64,000 bases of DNA, taken from positions 1 through 64,000 of the forward strand of contig CAKUED010000016.1 in NCBI GenBank assembly GCA_934646005.1. Reading direction: 5' to 3'. Each line of letters starts with the position of its first letter. Position 1 is the stretch's first letter. Positions 43,882-50,668 of the stretch are shown one piece after another. Made by a program: the position numbers and the translations under genes. The notes beneath the pieces were generated by a model. That model had not been told where the DNA came from, searched no databases, and was given only the letters and a program-made list of their open reading frames with translations. The DNA comes from an uncultured Oscillospiraceae bacterium (lineage in GTDB: Bacteria; Bacillota; Clostridia; Oscillospirales; Oscillospiraceae).

Positions 43882-44826
43882 TCACATCAGCGCCGCGATC
43901 ATCTTGGCGATGGTCGCGATCGCGGACGGGTGACGCATGATGACTGCGTCCGAGCCGCCTGCCAGAACAGCCGCCGCAGTGGTGATCTCCATTTCGATGC
44001 CGCGCTCTTCCTGATTGCCCCATTCCGGCATATCCGCTTCTGCCATAACGGATTCCTTCACGCCCCAGGTATCGGACGAGACCGGGGTCATAATGGGCAT
44101 CTGGAGCATCGCGTCAGACTGCTTGAGCGCCGCGTCGCGGATGCGGTCGAGCGTGGAAGCAACATATTCATAGCCGTAGCCGGCAGCCGCCGAGCCGATG
44201 TTCATAATGATCGACTGCGGATTGACGCCGAGCTGGGTCATAACGGTGTTGAGCTGCTTGGCAAGGTTGATGTCAACAGCCGACTCCGCGCCGACCTTCT
44301 GGTTGTACGCAAGTCCTGCAGACGCGCCGACGGTCTTATAGTTTTCGTCACGCGCGGAGAGCACGAGGATGTTCTTGCCTGCAAGCGCTTCAGCGCACTT
44401 GTTGAACAGCTCCGTGTCCTTTTCCACGTTCTTGCAGCCCATGATGACGATGGGCATCGTGACGGCATCCGCCACGTCCTTGGCGAGCTGCACGCACTCC
44501 TCCACGGACTTGTTCAGACCGTTGGGATCAGCGCCCTCAAAGTGCAGGCACAGGAAGGACGCGCCATCCATCGTCTCTGCGCGCTTCGCCATATCGACCA
44601 CCGTCTGGCAGCCCTCGTAGAACGCCTGCTCACCGGGCATGGTGTACTCCGCCATGCCGAGGTCGGTCAGCTCCACGCCGATTTTCGGCGCGTTTGCGAT
44701 CTCAGCGTCGAAGGTGTGGAACGGCAAAACGTTCTGACCTCCGAGCTTCACGGCTTTTTCGCCAACGCCAAGCTCCACCTCATGGATCTTGGCATTGTAA
44801 GCCTGTTTCTTGGGAACAAAAGGCAT
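43882..44826 (-). CDS. acsD: Corrinoid iron-sulfur protein small subunit
   Basis: 314 residues, near the usual 310-325. TIM-barrel protein that pairs with AcsC to hold the cobamide that carries the methyl group. Family segments include EVELGVGEKAVKLGGQNVLPF, FEGADPNGLNKSVEECV (abbreviated: GADPNGLNK), IIMNIGSAAAGYGYEYV and TPVSSDTWGVKES. It sits between cooC and the acsC-acsE fusion in the operon. Confidence 0.95.
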   Translation of the reverse strand: MPFVPKKQAYNAKIHEVELGVGEKAVKLGGQNVLPFHTFDAEIANAPKIGVELTDLGMAEYTMPGEQAFYEGCQTVVDMAKRAETMDGASFLCLHFEGADPNGLNKSVEECVQLAKDVADAVTMPIVIMGCKNVEKDTELFNKCAEALAGKNILVLSARDENYKTVGASAGLAYNQKVGAESAVDINLAKQLNTVMTQLGVNPQSIIMNIGSAAAGYGYEYVASTLDRIRDAALKQSDAMLQMPIMTPVSSDTWGVKESVMAEADMPEWGNQEERGIEMEITTAAAVLAGGSDAVIMRHPSAIATIAKMIAALM

Positions 44827-44890
44827 AATGTGAATCCCCCTACTAAAAAATATTTATAAACAAAATTTATAAATCGCTGTATTTGCCGGG

Positions 44891-45658
44891 TCACAGACCC
44901 AGCTTTTTCATGATCTCATGCAGCGCGACCTTCACCGGCGCGCTGTCGGGCACGGTGGCGCTGGGCTTGCCGTCGCAGTCGTACTCATACACCAGCTCGT
45001 CCTGCGGCAGAACGCCGACGAGGTCCAAGCCGTACTTTTCGATCTCCTCGCGCACACCGGCGTTCAGCTCGCCCTTCGGCGCGCGGTTCACGATGAGCTT
45101 TAACTGTGTGGGCTTGAGCTCCAGGTCGCGGATCATCTGCGCGATGCGCCCCACCGCCTGAATGCCGCGGCGGGAGCAGTCGGAGATGAGCAGCATCGTA
45201 TCGACGTGCGGAAGCGTCCCACGGCTGATATGCTCCAGCCCCGCCTCGTTGTCGATGACCATGTAGTTGTAGTTTCCGGCGTATTTGTCGATCTGCGTTT
45301 TGAGAACGCCGTTAACGAAGCAGTAGCAGCCCTTGCCCTGCGTTCTGCCCATTACGAGCATATCAAAATCATCCTCTTCGCACAGCGCCGTGCCGAACAT
45401 CATTTCGGCGTAGTCCGCCTTGGTCATGCCGCCGGGGATGCCGCCGTTCATCTCAGCGCGCGCCATCTGCTCGCGGATGTCGCCCAGCGTCGTTTCGACC
45501 TCCACGCCCAGCACCTCGTTGAGGTTGGAGTTCGCGTCGGCGTCCACGACCAGGATCGGACCTTTTTTCTGTTTGCAAAGATAGTCCACGATCATGCCGC
45601 AGGTCGTCGTCTTGCCGACGCCGCCCTTGCCGGCGACCGCGATGGTATGCGTTGCCAT
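44891..45658 (-). CDS. cooC: CODH/ACS nickel-insertion ATPase
   Basis: 255 residues of the MinD/ParA-like ATPase family. Deviant Walker A GKGGVGKTT at the N-terminus, Walker-like VDADANSN, and a CxC pair in GKGCYCFVNG, the metal-binding motif of CooC. It delivers nickel during assembly of CODH or ACS with ATP hydrolysis. The start at 45658 follows GGAGAGT; the upstream extension is non-homologous. It leads the acsD/acsCE genes. Confidence 0.93.
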   Translation of the reverse strand: MATHTIAVAGKGGVGKTTTCGMIVDYLCKQKKGPILVVDADANSNLNEVLGVEVETTLGDIREQMARAEMNGGIPGGMTKADYAEMMFGTALCEEDDFDMLVMGRTQGKGCYCFVNGVLKTQIDKYAGNYNYMVIDNEAGLEHISRGTLPHVDTMLLISDCSRRGIQAVGRIAQMIRDLELKPTQLKLIVNRAPKGELNAGVREEIEKYGLDLVGVLPQDELVYEYDCDGKPSATVPDSAPVKVALHEIMKKLGL

Positions 45659-45779
45659 AGTTTGTACTCTCCTTCGTACAGACGCGCCAAAACAGCCGCA
45701 CAAAGGCAGCCGTTTCGACACAGGTTCATCCTAACACATTTTCAGGTCAATTACAAGTCGTTCCAGAGGCAAAATTTCA

Positions 45780-46007
45780 TCACAGCCGCGTAAACAGAAA
45801 CTTCTGCACCAGCCCCGCCGACTCGGCAAACACGGTCAGGTCGCCGTTCTGCTTTTCATCGACCGAGATGTTCACCTCGCGCCCCTTGATCTCCTGCCTG
45901 ACCCACTGCACGGGGTCGTCGCACTCGATCTCGCGGAAAAAGACGTCGCGCATCTGGTTGTTGGCGCACTGATTTTCGATCTCGCGCACCACTTCGTAGT
46001 GTGCCAT
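45780..46007 (-). CDS. Small conserved-looking protein in the ACS operon, unknown function
   Basis: 75 residues with no family I recognise. It is acidic with QCANNQMRDVFFREIECDDP near the N-terminus (two cysteines) and VNISVDEKQNGDLTVFAES toward the end. It has no signal or membrane helix. The ATG at 46007 lies 4 bp after the cooT stop, and cooC follows 121 bp downstream, so it is part of the nickel/ACS maturation unit. It may be an assembly or regulatory factor; this is inference from position only. Confidence 0.65.
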   Translation of the reverse strand: MAHYEVVREIENQCANNQMRDVFFREIECDDPVQWVRQEIKGREVNISVDEKQNGDLTVFAESAGLVQKFLFTRL

Positions 46008-46011
46008 CGTC

Positions 46012-46203
46012 TCAGCCCCGCTCGCGCACGATCACGACGTTTTCGACCAGATCCGCCATGACCAGCTCGCCCTCGATGACGACCTGACGGTCCATCAGGT
46101 CGGTCAGGAACACCTGACTGTCGCGGCATTCGATGCGCTGCACATTGCGCATGAGGAGATTCCCCTCCGCCGCCTGCGTTTTATATGCCGTTGCAAGACA
46201 CAT
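46012..46203 (-). CDS. cooT: CooT-family nickel-binding protein
   Basis: 63 residues. The N-terminus MCLATAY places the conserved cysteine at position 2, which in CooT binds nickel as a dimer. The remainder (RIECRDSQVFLTDLMDRQVVIEGELVMADL, abbreviated: LTDLMDRQVVIEG) matches the small beta-barrel RNA-binding-like fold of this family. CooT acts in nickel delivery to CODH. GGAGGCGG lies just upstream. Its place between a His-rich protein and cooC supports the role. Confidence 0.87.
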   Translation of the reverse strand: MCLATAYKTQAAEGNLLMRNVQRIECRDSQVFLTDLMDRQVVIEGELVMADLVENVVIVRERG

Positions 46204-46215
46204 ACCGCCGCCTCC

Positions 46216-46605
46216 TTACGCGTTCAGCGCCGCCAGTACCGTGGACAGGCGCAGGTTGCCCTTTTCAAAATCGCTCACGGCGAGCATGACCTGCTCATAG
46301 GCGGTATTTTCGCCGACGTCCTGAAGCTGCTTGGCGAGCTGCGCCAGCTCGTTCGCGTGGCTCTGGTTGTGCCCGACCATATACTTCATCAGTGCCAGCA
46401 GCTCCTCACGCGGGCTGACGTGCTCGTGCCCGCACGCGGCGCAGTTGTGATCCTCGCCGCAGTGGATATGCTCGTGGCAGTGTTCATGGTCATGGTCATG
46501 CTCGTGGACGTGCACATGGACGTGCTCGTGCTCGTGACCCGGCTCGTGAGAATGGACGTGCGTATGCTCCACGCCGTCGTGGGTATGGGTGTGTTCATGT
46601 TCCAT
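46216..46605 (-). CDS. Histidine-rich metal-binding protein of the ACS/nickel operon
   Basis: 129 residues. The first 60 residues are dominated by His with Glu/Asp (MEHEHTHTHDG, HEHDHDHEHCHEHIHCGED), plus CAACGHEH, an obvious metal-chelating tail. The C-terminal half is a helical domain (LLALMKYMVGHNQSHANEL, then EQVMLAVSDFEKGNLRL). It resembles CooJ-like nickel storage proteins in role but not in order. The start at 46605 follows GGAAGCATT; an in-frame ATG at 46680 lacks support. It begins the minus-strand operon, divergent from a CsoR-type repressor. Confidence 0.8.
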   Translation of the reverse strand: MEHEHTHTHDGVEHTHVHSHEPGHEHEHVHVHVHEHDHDHEHCHEHIHCGEDHNCAACGHEHVSPREELLALMKYMVGHNQSHANELAQLAKQLQDVGENTAYEQVMLAVSDFEKGNLRLSTVLAALNA

Positions 46606-46767
46606 GGTAATGCTTCCTTTCCGGGAACTCAATTTGCCTCTATTATACGGTTTTCCGACGCATTTGTAAAGTGGTCGCACGCGGGCAAATATCCCCCCGC
46701 AAGGGTTATTTTGCTGTATTTTTCGGAAATTTCAGCGGATTTTTCAGTAGCAAAGCGCGCCTGTTTG

Positions 46768-46776
46768 TGGTATACT
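46768..46776 (+). promoter_or_regulatory. Extended -10 promoter of the CsoR-family gene
   Basis: TGG followed by TATACT (46771-46776), 28 bp before the ATG at 46805. No clear -35 element. An AAAGGGAG ribosome site follows. Confidence 0.5.
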
Positions 46777-46804
46777 GCAAATACGACAAAAAGGGAGCTT
46801 TACC

Positions 46805-47158
46805 ATGGAACACGATCACGCCTATCTGCATGAACACGGCATCGCGCACACGCACGAGCACGAGCACGACCATGCGCATGACCACGCCCACCCGCACGTC
46901 CACGAAAACACCAAGGCGGTGCTCAACCGTCTCTCGCGCGCCATCGGGCACTTGCAGTCCGTGCGCAAAATGGTCGAGGACGGACGCGACTGCTCGGAGG
47001 TGCTCATTCAGATCGCCGCCGTGCGCTCCGCCATCAACAACGTCGGCAAGGTCATCCTGCAGGACCACATCCAGCACTGCATCGTAGACGCCGTGGAGCA
47101 GGACGACGCGCAGGCGCTGGAGGACCTCTGCCAGGCGATCGACAAATTCATCAAGTAG
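46805..47158 (+). CDS. CsoR/RcnR-family metal-sensing repressor with His-rich N-terminus
   Basis: 117 residues. The first 40 are His-rich (HTHEHEHDHAHDHAHPHVH); the rest is the four-helix CsoR/RcnR fold (LNRLSRAIGHLQSVRKMV). The core metal ligands look like CsoR: Cys in GRDCSEVL, His and Cys in DHIQHC. Given the neighbours, nickel is the likely effector, though the Cys-His-Cys set is the copper-type triad. It faces away from the His-rich/cooT/cooC genes and probably represses them. It is followed by a flavin/PLP oxidase-like gene. Confidence 0.85.
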   Translation: MEHDHAYLHEHGIAHTHEHEHDHAHDHAHPHVHENTKAVLNRLSRAIGHLQSVRKMVEDGRDCSEVLIQIAAVRSAINNVGKVILQDHIQHCIVDAVEQDDAQALEDLCQAIDKFIK

Positions 47159-47169
47159 GAGGCTTCGCC

Positions 47170-47634
47170 ATGAGACGAGCAGAGCGCGCCGTGACAGACA
47201 CCGCGGCGCTGTTTGACATCATCCGCCGCTGCCGCGTCGCGCGGCTGGGGCTGTGCCGGGAGGGCGTACCCTACGTCGTGCCGATGAATTTCGCCTGCGA
47301 AGAGGCGGACGGACGGTTCGTTTTTTACGTCCACTGCGCAAGCGAAGGCAAAAAGCTCGACATCCTGCGAGAAAACGCGAGCGTGTGCGTCGAGCTGGAC
47401 TGCGACCACGCGCTGGTCGAGGGCGACAAAGCGTGCAGCCACAGCTACCGCTACGCCAGCGTCATCGCGCAGGGTCAGGCGGAGGTTTTGCAGAACGCCG
47501 AAGAAAAAGCGCGGGCGCTGACGCTCCTCATGCGCTGGCAGACAGGACAGGACATTCCAGTTACGCCGGAACAGGCGAACGCCGTAACGGTTTTGCGTAT
47601 TGCCGCGCAGAGCATTACGGGGAAACAGCATTGA
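47170..47634 (+). CDS. Pyridoxamine 5'-phosphate oxidase-like (NimA-type) flavoprotein
   Basis: 154 residues of the split-barrel FMN-binding family. Visible segments are RVARLGLCREGVPYVVPMNFA and the histidine-containing HCASEGKKLDIL, then YRYASVIAQGQAEVL. Homologues include 5-nitroimidazole reductases and heme- or flavin-binding proteins. AGGAGGC precedes the ATG, 11 bp after the repressor gene, so they share a transcript. The physiological substrate is unknown. Confidence 0.85.
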   Translation: MRRAERAVTDTAALFDIIRRCRVARLGLCREGVPYVVPMNFACEEADGRFVFYVHCASEGKKLDILRENASVCVELDCDHALVEGDKACSHSYRYASVIAQGQAEVLQNAEEKARALTLLMRWQTGQDIPVTPEQANAVTVLRIAAQSITGKQH

Positions 47635-47638
47635 TAAG

Positions 47639-47670
47639 CGGGAGGGATACATCCCTCCCGTTATTTTTTT
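47639..47670 (+). terminator. Rho-independent terminator
   Basis: CGGGAGGGAT pairs with ATCCCTCCCG, loop AC, followed by TTATTTTTTT. Immediately after the NimA-type gene. Confidence 0.9.
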
Positions 47671-47690
47671 GCAAGATCCCCCCAATTTGC

Positions 47691-48036
47691 GTAGGGGCAG
47701 GGTTCTACCCCACCCGCGCGGTACGACGCCGCAAATTCGCGCGCACCCATGCGAATCCGACCGCACCCGTAGGGGCGGACACCTCTGTCCGCCCGGCGGT
47801 ACACACTCGCGAACACAAACGTACCAATGCGAAACCGCACAACGTTTGTAGGGGTCGATGCCGCGCTCTCCCCGCCTGCCGCAGGTCCGTTTTTATGAAA
47901 CGCTGCGGCAAACCCGTGATTGCCCGTCGGGCGGACAGGGTCGTCCGCCCCTACAGGACGTTTTACGTTTTCGCCGAAAATGCGTGCAATTTTGCAATTG
48001 CGTCCTGCGCGGGAGGGGCAGAGCCCCTCCCCTACG
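47691..48036. repeat. Composite palindromic repeat, copy 1
   Basis: Five modules in fixed order: GTAGGGGCAGGGTTCTACCC; GTAGGGGCGGAC with its inverted partner GTCCGCCC; TTGTAGGGGTCGATGCCGCG; GGGCGGACAGGGTCGTCCGC ending CCCCTAC; and GGGAGGGGCAGAGCCCCTCC. The same five in the same order occur at 56109-56447. No gene is visible between the terminator at 47670 and the promoter at 48110. Confidence 0.8.
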
Positions 48037-48109
48037 GTATTTTGGAACACACAGCGCATTTTTACGCAAATTTTGCCTTCTTTCCCCCAAAACTCATTCC
48101 TCGGAAGGA

Positions 48110-48137
48110 TTTACTTTTTCACCGTTTCATGTATAAT
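48110..48137 (+). promoter_or_regulatory. Promoter of the LuxR-type regulator
   Basis: -35 TTTACT (48110-48115), 16-bp spacer, consensus -10 TATAAT (48132-48137). Confidence 0.65.
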
Positions 48138-48169
48138 AATACTAAATGTTTCTAAGGAGAATCGGAGCT

Positions 48170-48193
48170 ATGGAGAAAGGCAGCAGTTTATGA
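48170..48193 (+). CDS. Seven-codon leader ORF coupled to the LuxR-type regulator
   Basis: ATG at 48170 has a good AAGGAG site at 48154-48159 and encodes only MEKGSSL. Its TGA overlaps the regulator start (ATGA at 48190-48193). The long gene has no other strong ribosome site, so it is probably translated by termination-reinitiation from this leader. Alternatively the leader ATG is unused. Confidence 0.45.
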   Translation: MEKGSSL

Positions 48194-50580
48194 CAGCGGA
48201 GCGGGCGGCGAAGAAGCCGTCGGAGAATATTATCGTAAAACCCTCGGTCGCCAGGCTGTTCGACACATTCGTGCAGCGCGGGCGCATTCTGTTTTTGGGC
48301 GCACCGTGCGGCTTTGGCAAAACGTCGCTGGCGAATACGCTCGTCGGCAGAAATCTGGTCCTGCGCCTGCACGCGGACGCGGCGGACTTCTCTGTCCCCG
48401 CCGGAACGGGTACATGGAAATTTCTCGTCATTGACGATCTGCAGGCGATGCAGGATGAGGACGACTGGCAGGCGCTGTGTGAGCTCATCCGCGCGAACCC
48501 CGAGCGCCGCTTTGTGCTCATCTCGCGCGGCGCGCCTCCCGGATGCCTGATGGCGTTTGAATACGCGGGGCTCATGAGCGTTCTGCGCGCGGAGGACCTG
48601 CTGTTTGACCGCGACGATACCCGCAAGCTCTTTCAGACCTACGGCGTGGACCTGTCCGACAGCGAGCTGACCGGCGTCCTGCGCGAGTCCATCGGCTACC
48701 CGCTCGCGCTCGCCATCACGGCGCGCAGCATGACGGCAGGCCGCCCGTTCACCCCGCAGCTCGTGGGGCAGGTCATGCGGGAGGTCTTTCTCTATTTTGA
48801 AACAGAGATCTTCCAGCGCTTCGACCTGCCGATGCGGCGCTTCCTTCTGGAGCTTGCACCGTTTGACACGTTTGACCTGCAAATGGCGCAGATGGTCAGC
48901 GGTGACCCGCACGCGGGGCAGATGCTCGACTGGCTTCAGCGCAACACCTCCATGCTGCGGCAGGTGGGCAAGCAGCAGCTGAGCTTCTGGGAGCAGTTCC
49001 GCTCGTTCCTGCTGTGGGAGATGGACAAAAGCTACACCGACGAAAAGCGCCGGGCGCTGTTCAGCCGCGGCGGGCTGTATTACGAGCTGCGGGAGGACTA
49101 CGCCCGCGCGCTCGACTGCTACACCACCGGCGGCGACCATTCCAAGGTCTCGGAGCTGCTCATCCGCAACGCCGAGCTGCACCCCGGCATGGGGCACTAC
49201 AGCGAGATGGAAAAATACTACCGCACGCTGCCGGAGGACGAAGTCCTCGCCTCGCCGTCGCTCATGCAGGGCATGAGTATGCTCTGCGCGCTGGCGATGG
49301 ATTTTGACGGCTCGGAGCGCTGGTATCACGAGCTGAAAAAATTTGCCGCCCGCTGTGACCGGCAGGACGCCGCCGGGCGTCAGGCGCGCAGCCGTCTGGC
49401 GTGGCTGGATATTTCGCTGCCGCAGCGGCGGGTGGAGGAGCTTTTGGATACGATCCCGGCAGCGTTCCGCCTGCTGCAAAACCGCGAGGTCACGCTGCCG
49501 CCGTTCTCGGTCACGAGCACGATGCCGAGCCTTCTTAACGGCGCGAAGGATTTTTCGCCGTGGACAAAGCAGGACGATCTGCTTTACAAAACCATGCGCA
49601 CGCCGCTGGAATCGCTCATGGGGCGTGACGGCATCGGTCTTGCCGACTGCGCGCTTGCCGAGAGCAAGTTTGAAAAGGGCGAGGACATTTCCGCGCGGAT
49701 GCTGCTGCTCATCCAGCAGATGAACAATATCCGCGTAAGCGGCACGCCCGACATGGAGTTTGCCATCGGCGGCTTGCTCGCGCGCAGCCAGCTTGCCAGC
49801 GGTCAGTCCGACGACGCGCGGCGCACCGTAAAGGCGCTCCGCCAGCAGTTTACCGAGCGGAAGCTGAACCGCTTCCTGCCGAATATGGACGCCATTTTGT
49901 GCCGCATCGCGCTCTTCGCGGGCGATCTTGACACCGCCGACGACTGGTATCGCGAAAAAGCCCCGCGTGACCCGATGTATCTCAACGTCATGCGGCGCTA
50001 TCAGTACCTCACGCAGGCGATGGTGGAGCTGGCGGACGGCAAGCCGGACGCCGCGCTCGTCTCGCTCACGCCGCTGCGCCCCTATTGCGAGCAGTGCGGG
50101 CGCTACATCGGCATGATCCACACCGACGTGCTCAGCGCCATCGCGCGCTGGCGCAAAAAAGACGCGCACTGGCGGCGCGACCTCACGCGCGCGCTGCAAA
50201 CGGCGGAGCAGTTCCGCTATATCCGCACGGTGAGTATGTTCGGCGCGGCGGTGCTGCCGCTTTTGGAGGAGCTGGACTACACGGGCGATGCCAAGTGGCG
50301 CAAAAAGCTCATGACGCACACGCGCACGCAGGCGGCGTATTACCCGAATTATTTGCAGCCGCGCCTGACGCAGCGCGAGGAGCTGACGGCGACGGAGCTG
50401 CAAATTCTCTACCTCATCTGCGCCGACAAGAGCAACGCCGAGATCGGGCAGGTCATGGACATCAAGCTGCCCACGGTCAAAACGCACGTCAGTCACATTC
50501 TCGATAAGCTCGGCGTCAGCCGCCGCAGCGAGGCAAAGACCGCCGCAAAAAAGCTGCGGCTCGTGCCGGACAGCTTGTAA
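48190..50580 (+). CDS. MalT-like (LAL) LuxR-family transcriptional regulator
   Basis: 796 residues. N-terminal STAND-type ATPase with P-loop LGAPCGFGKTS (about residues 35-50) and Walker B WKFLVIDDLQAMQD. A long alpha-helical, TPR-like middle section follows. The C-terminal LuxR helix-turn-helix is LTATELQILYLICADKSNAEIG with VKTHVSHILDKLGV. LAL regulators are activated by a small inducer together with ATP. The large SLH gene begins 88 bp downstream and may be its target. The start at 48190 overlaps a 7-codon leader. Confidence 0.88.
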   Translation: MTAERAAKKPSENIIVKPSVARLFDTFVQRGRILFLGAPCGFGKTSLANTLVGRNLVLRLHADAADFSVPAGTGTWKFLVIDDLQAMQDEDDWQALCELIRANPERRFVLISRGAPPGCLMAFEYAGLMSVLRAEDLLFDRDDTRKLFQTYGVDLSDSELTGVLRESIGYPLALAITARSMTAGRPFTPQLVGQVMREVFLYFETEIFQRFDLPMRRFLLELAPFDTFDLQMAQMVSGDPHAGQMLDWLQRNTSMLRQVGKQQLSFWEQFRSFLLWEMDKSYTDEKRRALFSRGGLYYELREDYARALDCYTTGGDHSKVSELLIRNAELHPGMGHYSEMEKYYRTLPEDEVLASPSLMQGMSMLCALAMDFDGSERWYHELKKFAARCDRQDAAGRQARSRLAWLDISLPQRRVEELLDTIPAAFRLLQNREVTLPPFSVTSTMPSLLNGAKDFSPWTKQDDLLYKTMRTPLESLMGRDGIGLADCALAESKFEKGEDISARMLLLIQQMNNIRVSGTPDMEFAIGGLLARSQLASGQSDDARRTVKALRQQFTERKLNRFLPNMDAILCRIALFAGDLDTADDWYREKAPRDPMYLNVMRRYQYLTQAMVELADGKPDAALVSLTPLRPYCEQCGRYIGMIHTDVLSAIARWRKKDAHWRRDLTRALQTAEQFRYIRTVSMFGAAVLPLLEELDYTGDAKWRKKLMTHTRTQAAYYPNYLQPRLTQREELTATELQILYLICADKSNAEIGQVMDIKLPTVKTHVSHILDKLGVSRRSEAKTAAKKLRLVPDSL

Positions 50581-50603
50581 TTCCCCCGCGCTTGGCTTAT
50601 AAT
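50575..50603 (+). promoter_or_regulatory. Promoter of the SLH protein gene
   Basis: -35 TTGTAA (50575-50580, which includes the regulator's stop codon), 17-bp spacer, consensus -10 TATAAT (50598-50603). The leader then forms a hairpin CGGGCAG/CTGCCCG at about 50630-50648 before the GAGGAGG site. Confidence 0.65.
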
Positions 50604-50668
50604 GGTCACAGAGGTATTTTAATGTAAAAACCGGGCAGCCCCACTGCCCGCACAATGAGGAGGAAATC

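Noticed and set aside
41578..44859. 1093-codon open frame on the plus strand opposite acsCE and acsD
   Set aside because: It is the mirror of GC-rich real genes on the minus strand, has no ribosome site, and shows only Arg/Val/His-rich low-complexity sequence.
47691..48036. Possible CRISPR array
   Set aside because: The repeats are palindromic modules of different sequence, not regularly spaced identical repeats with unique spacers, and no cas genes are present.
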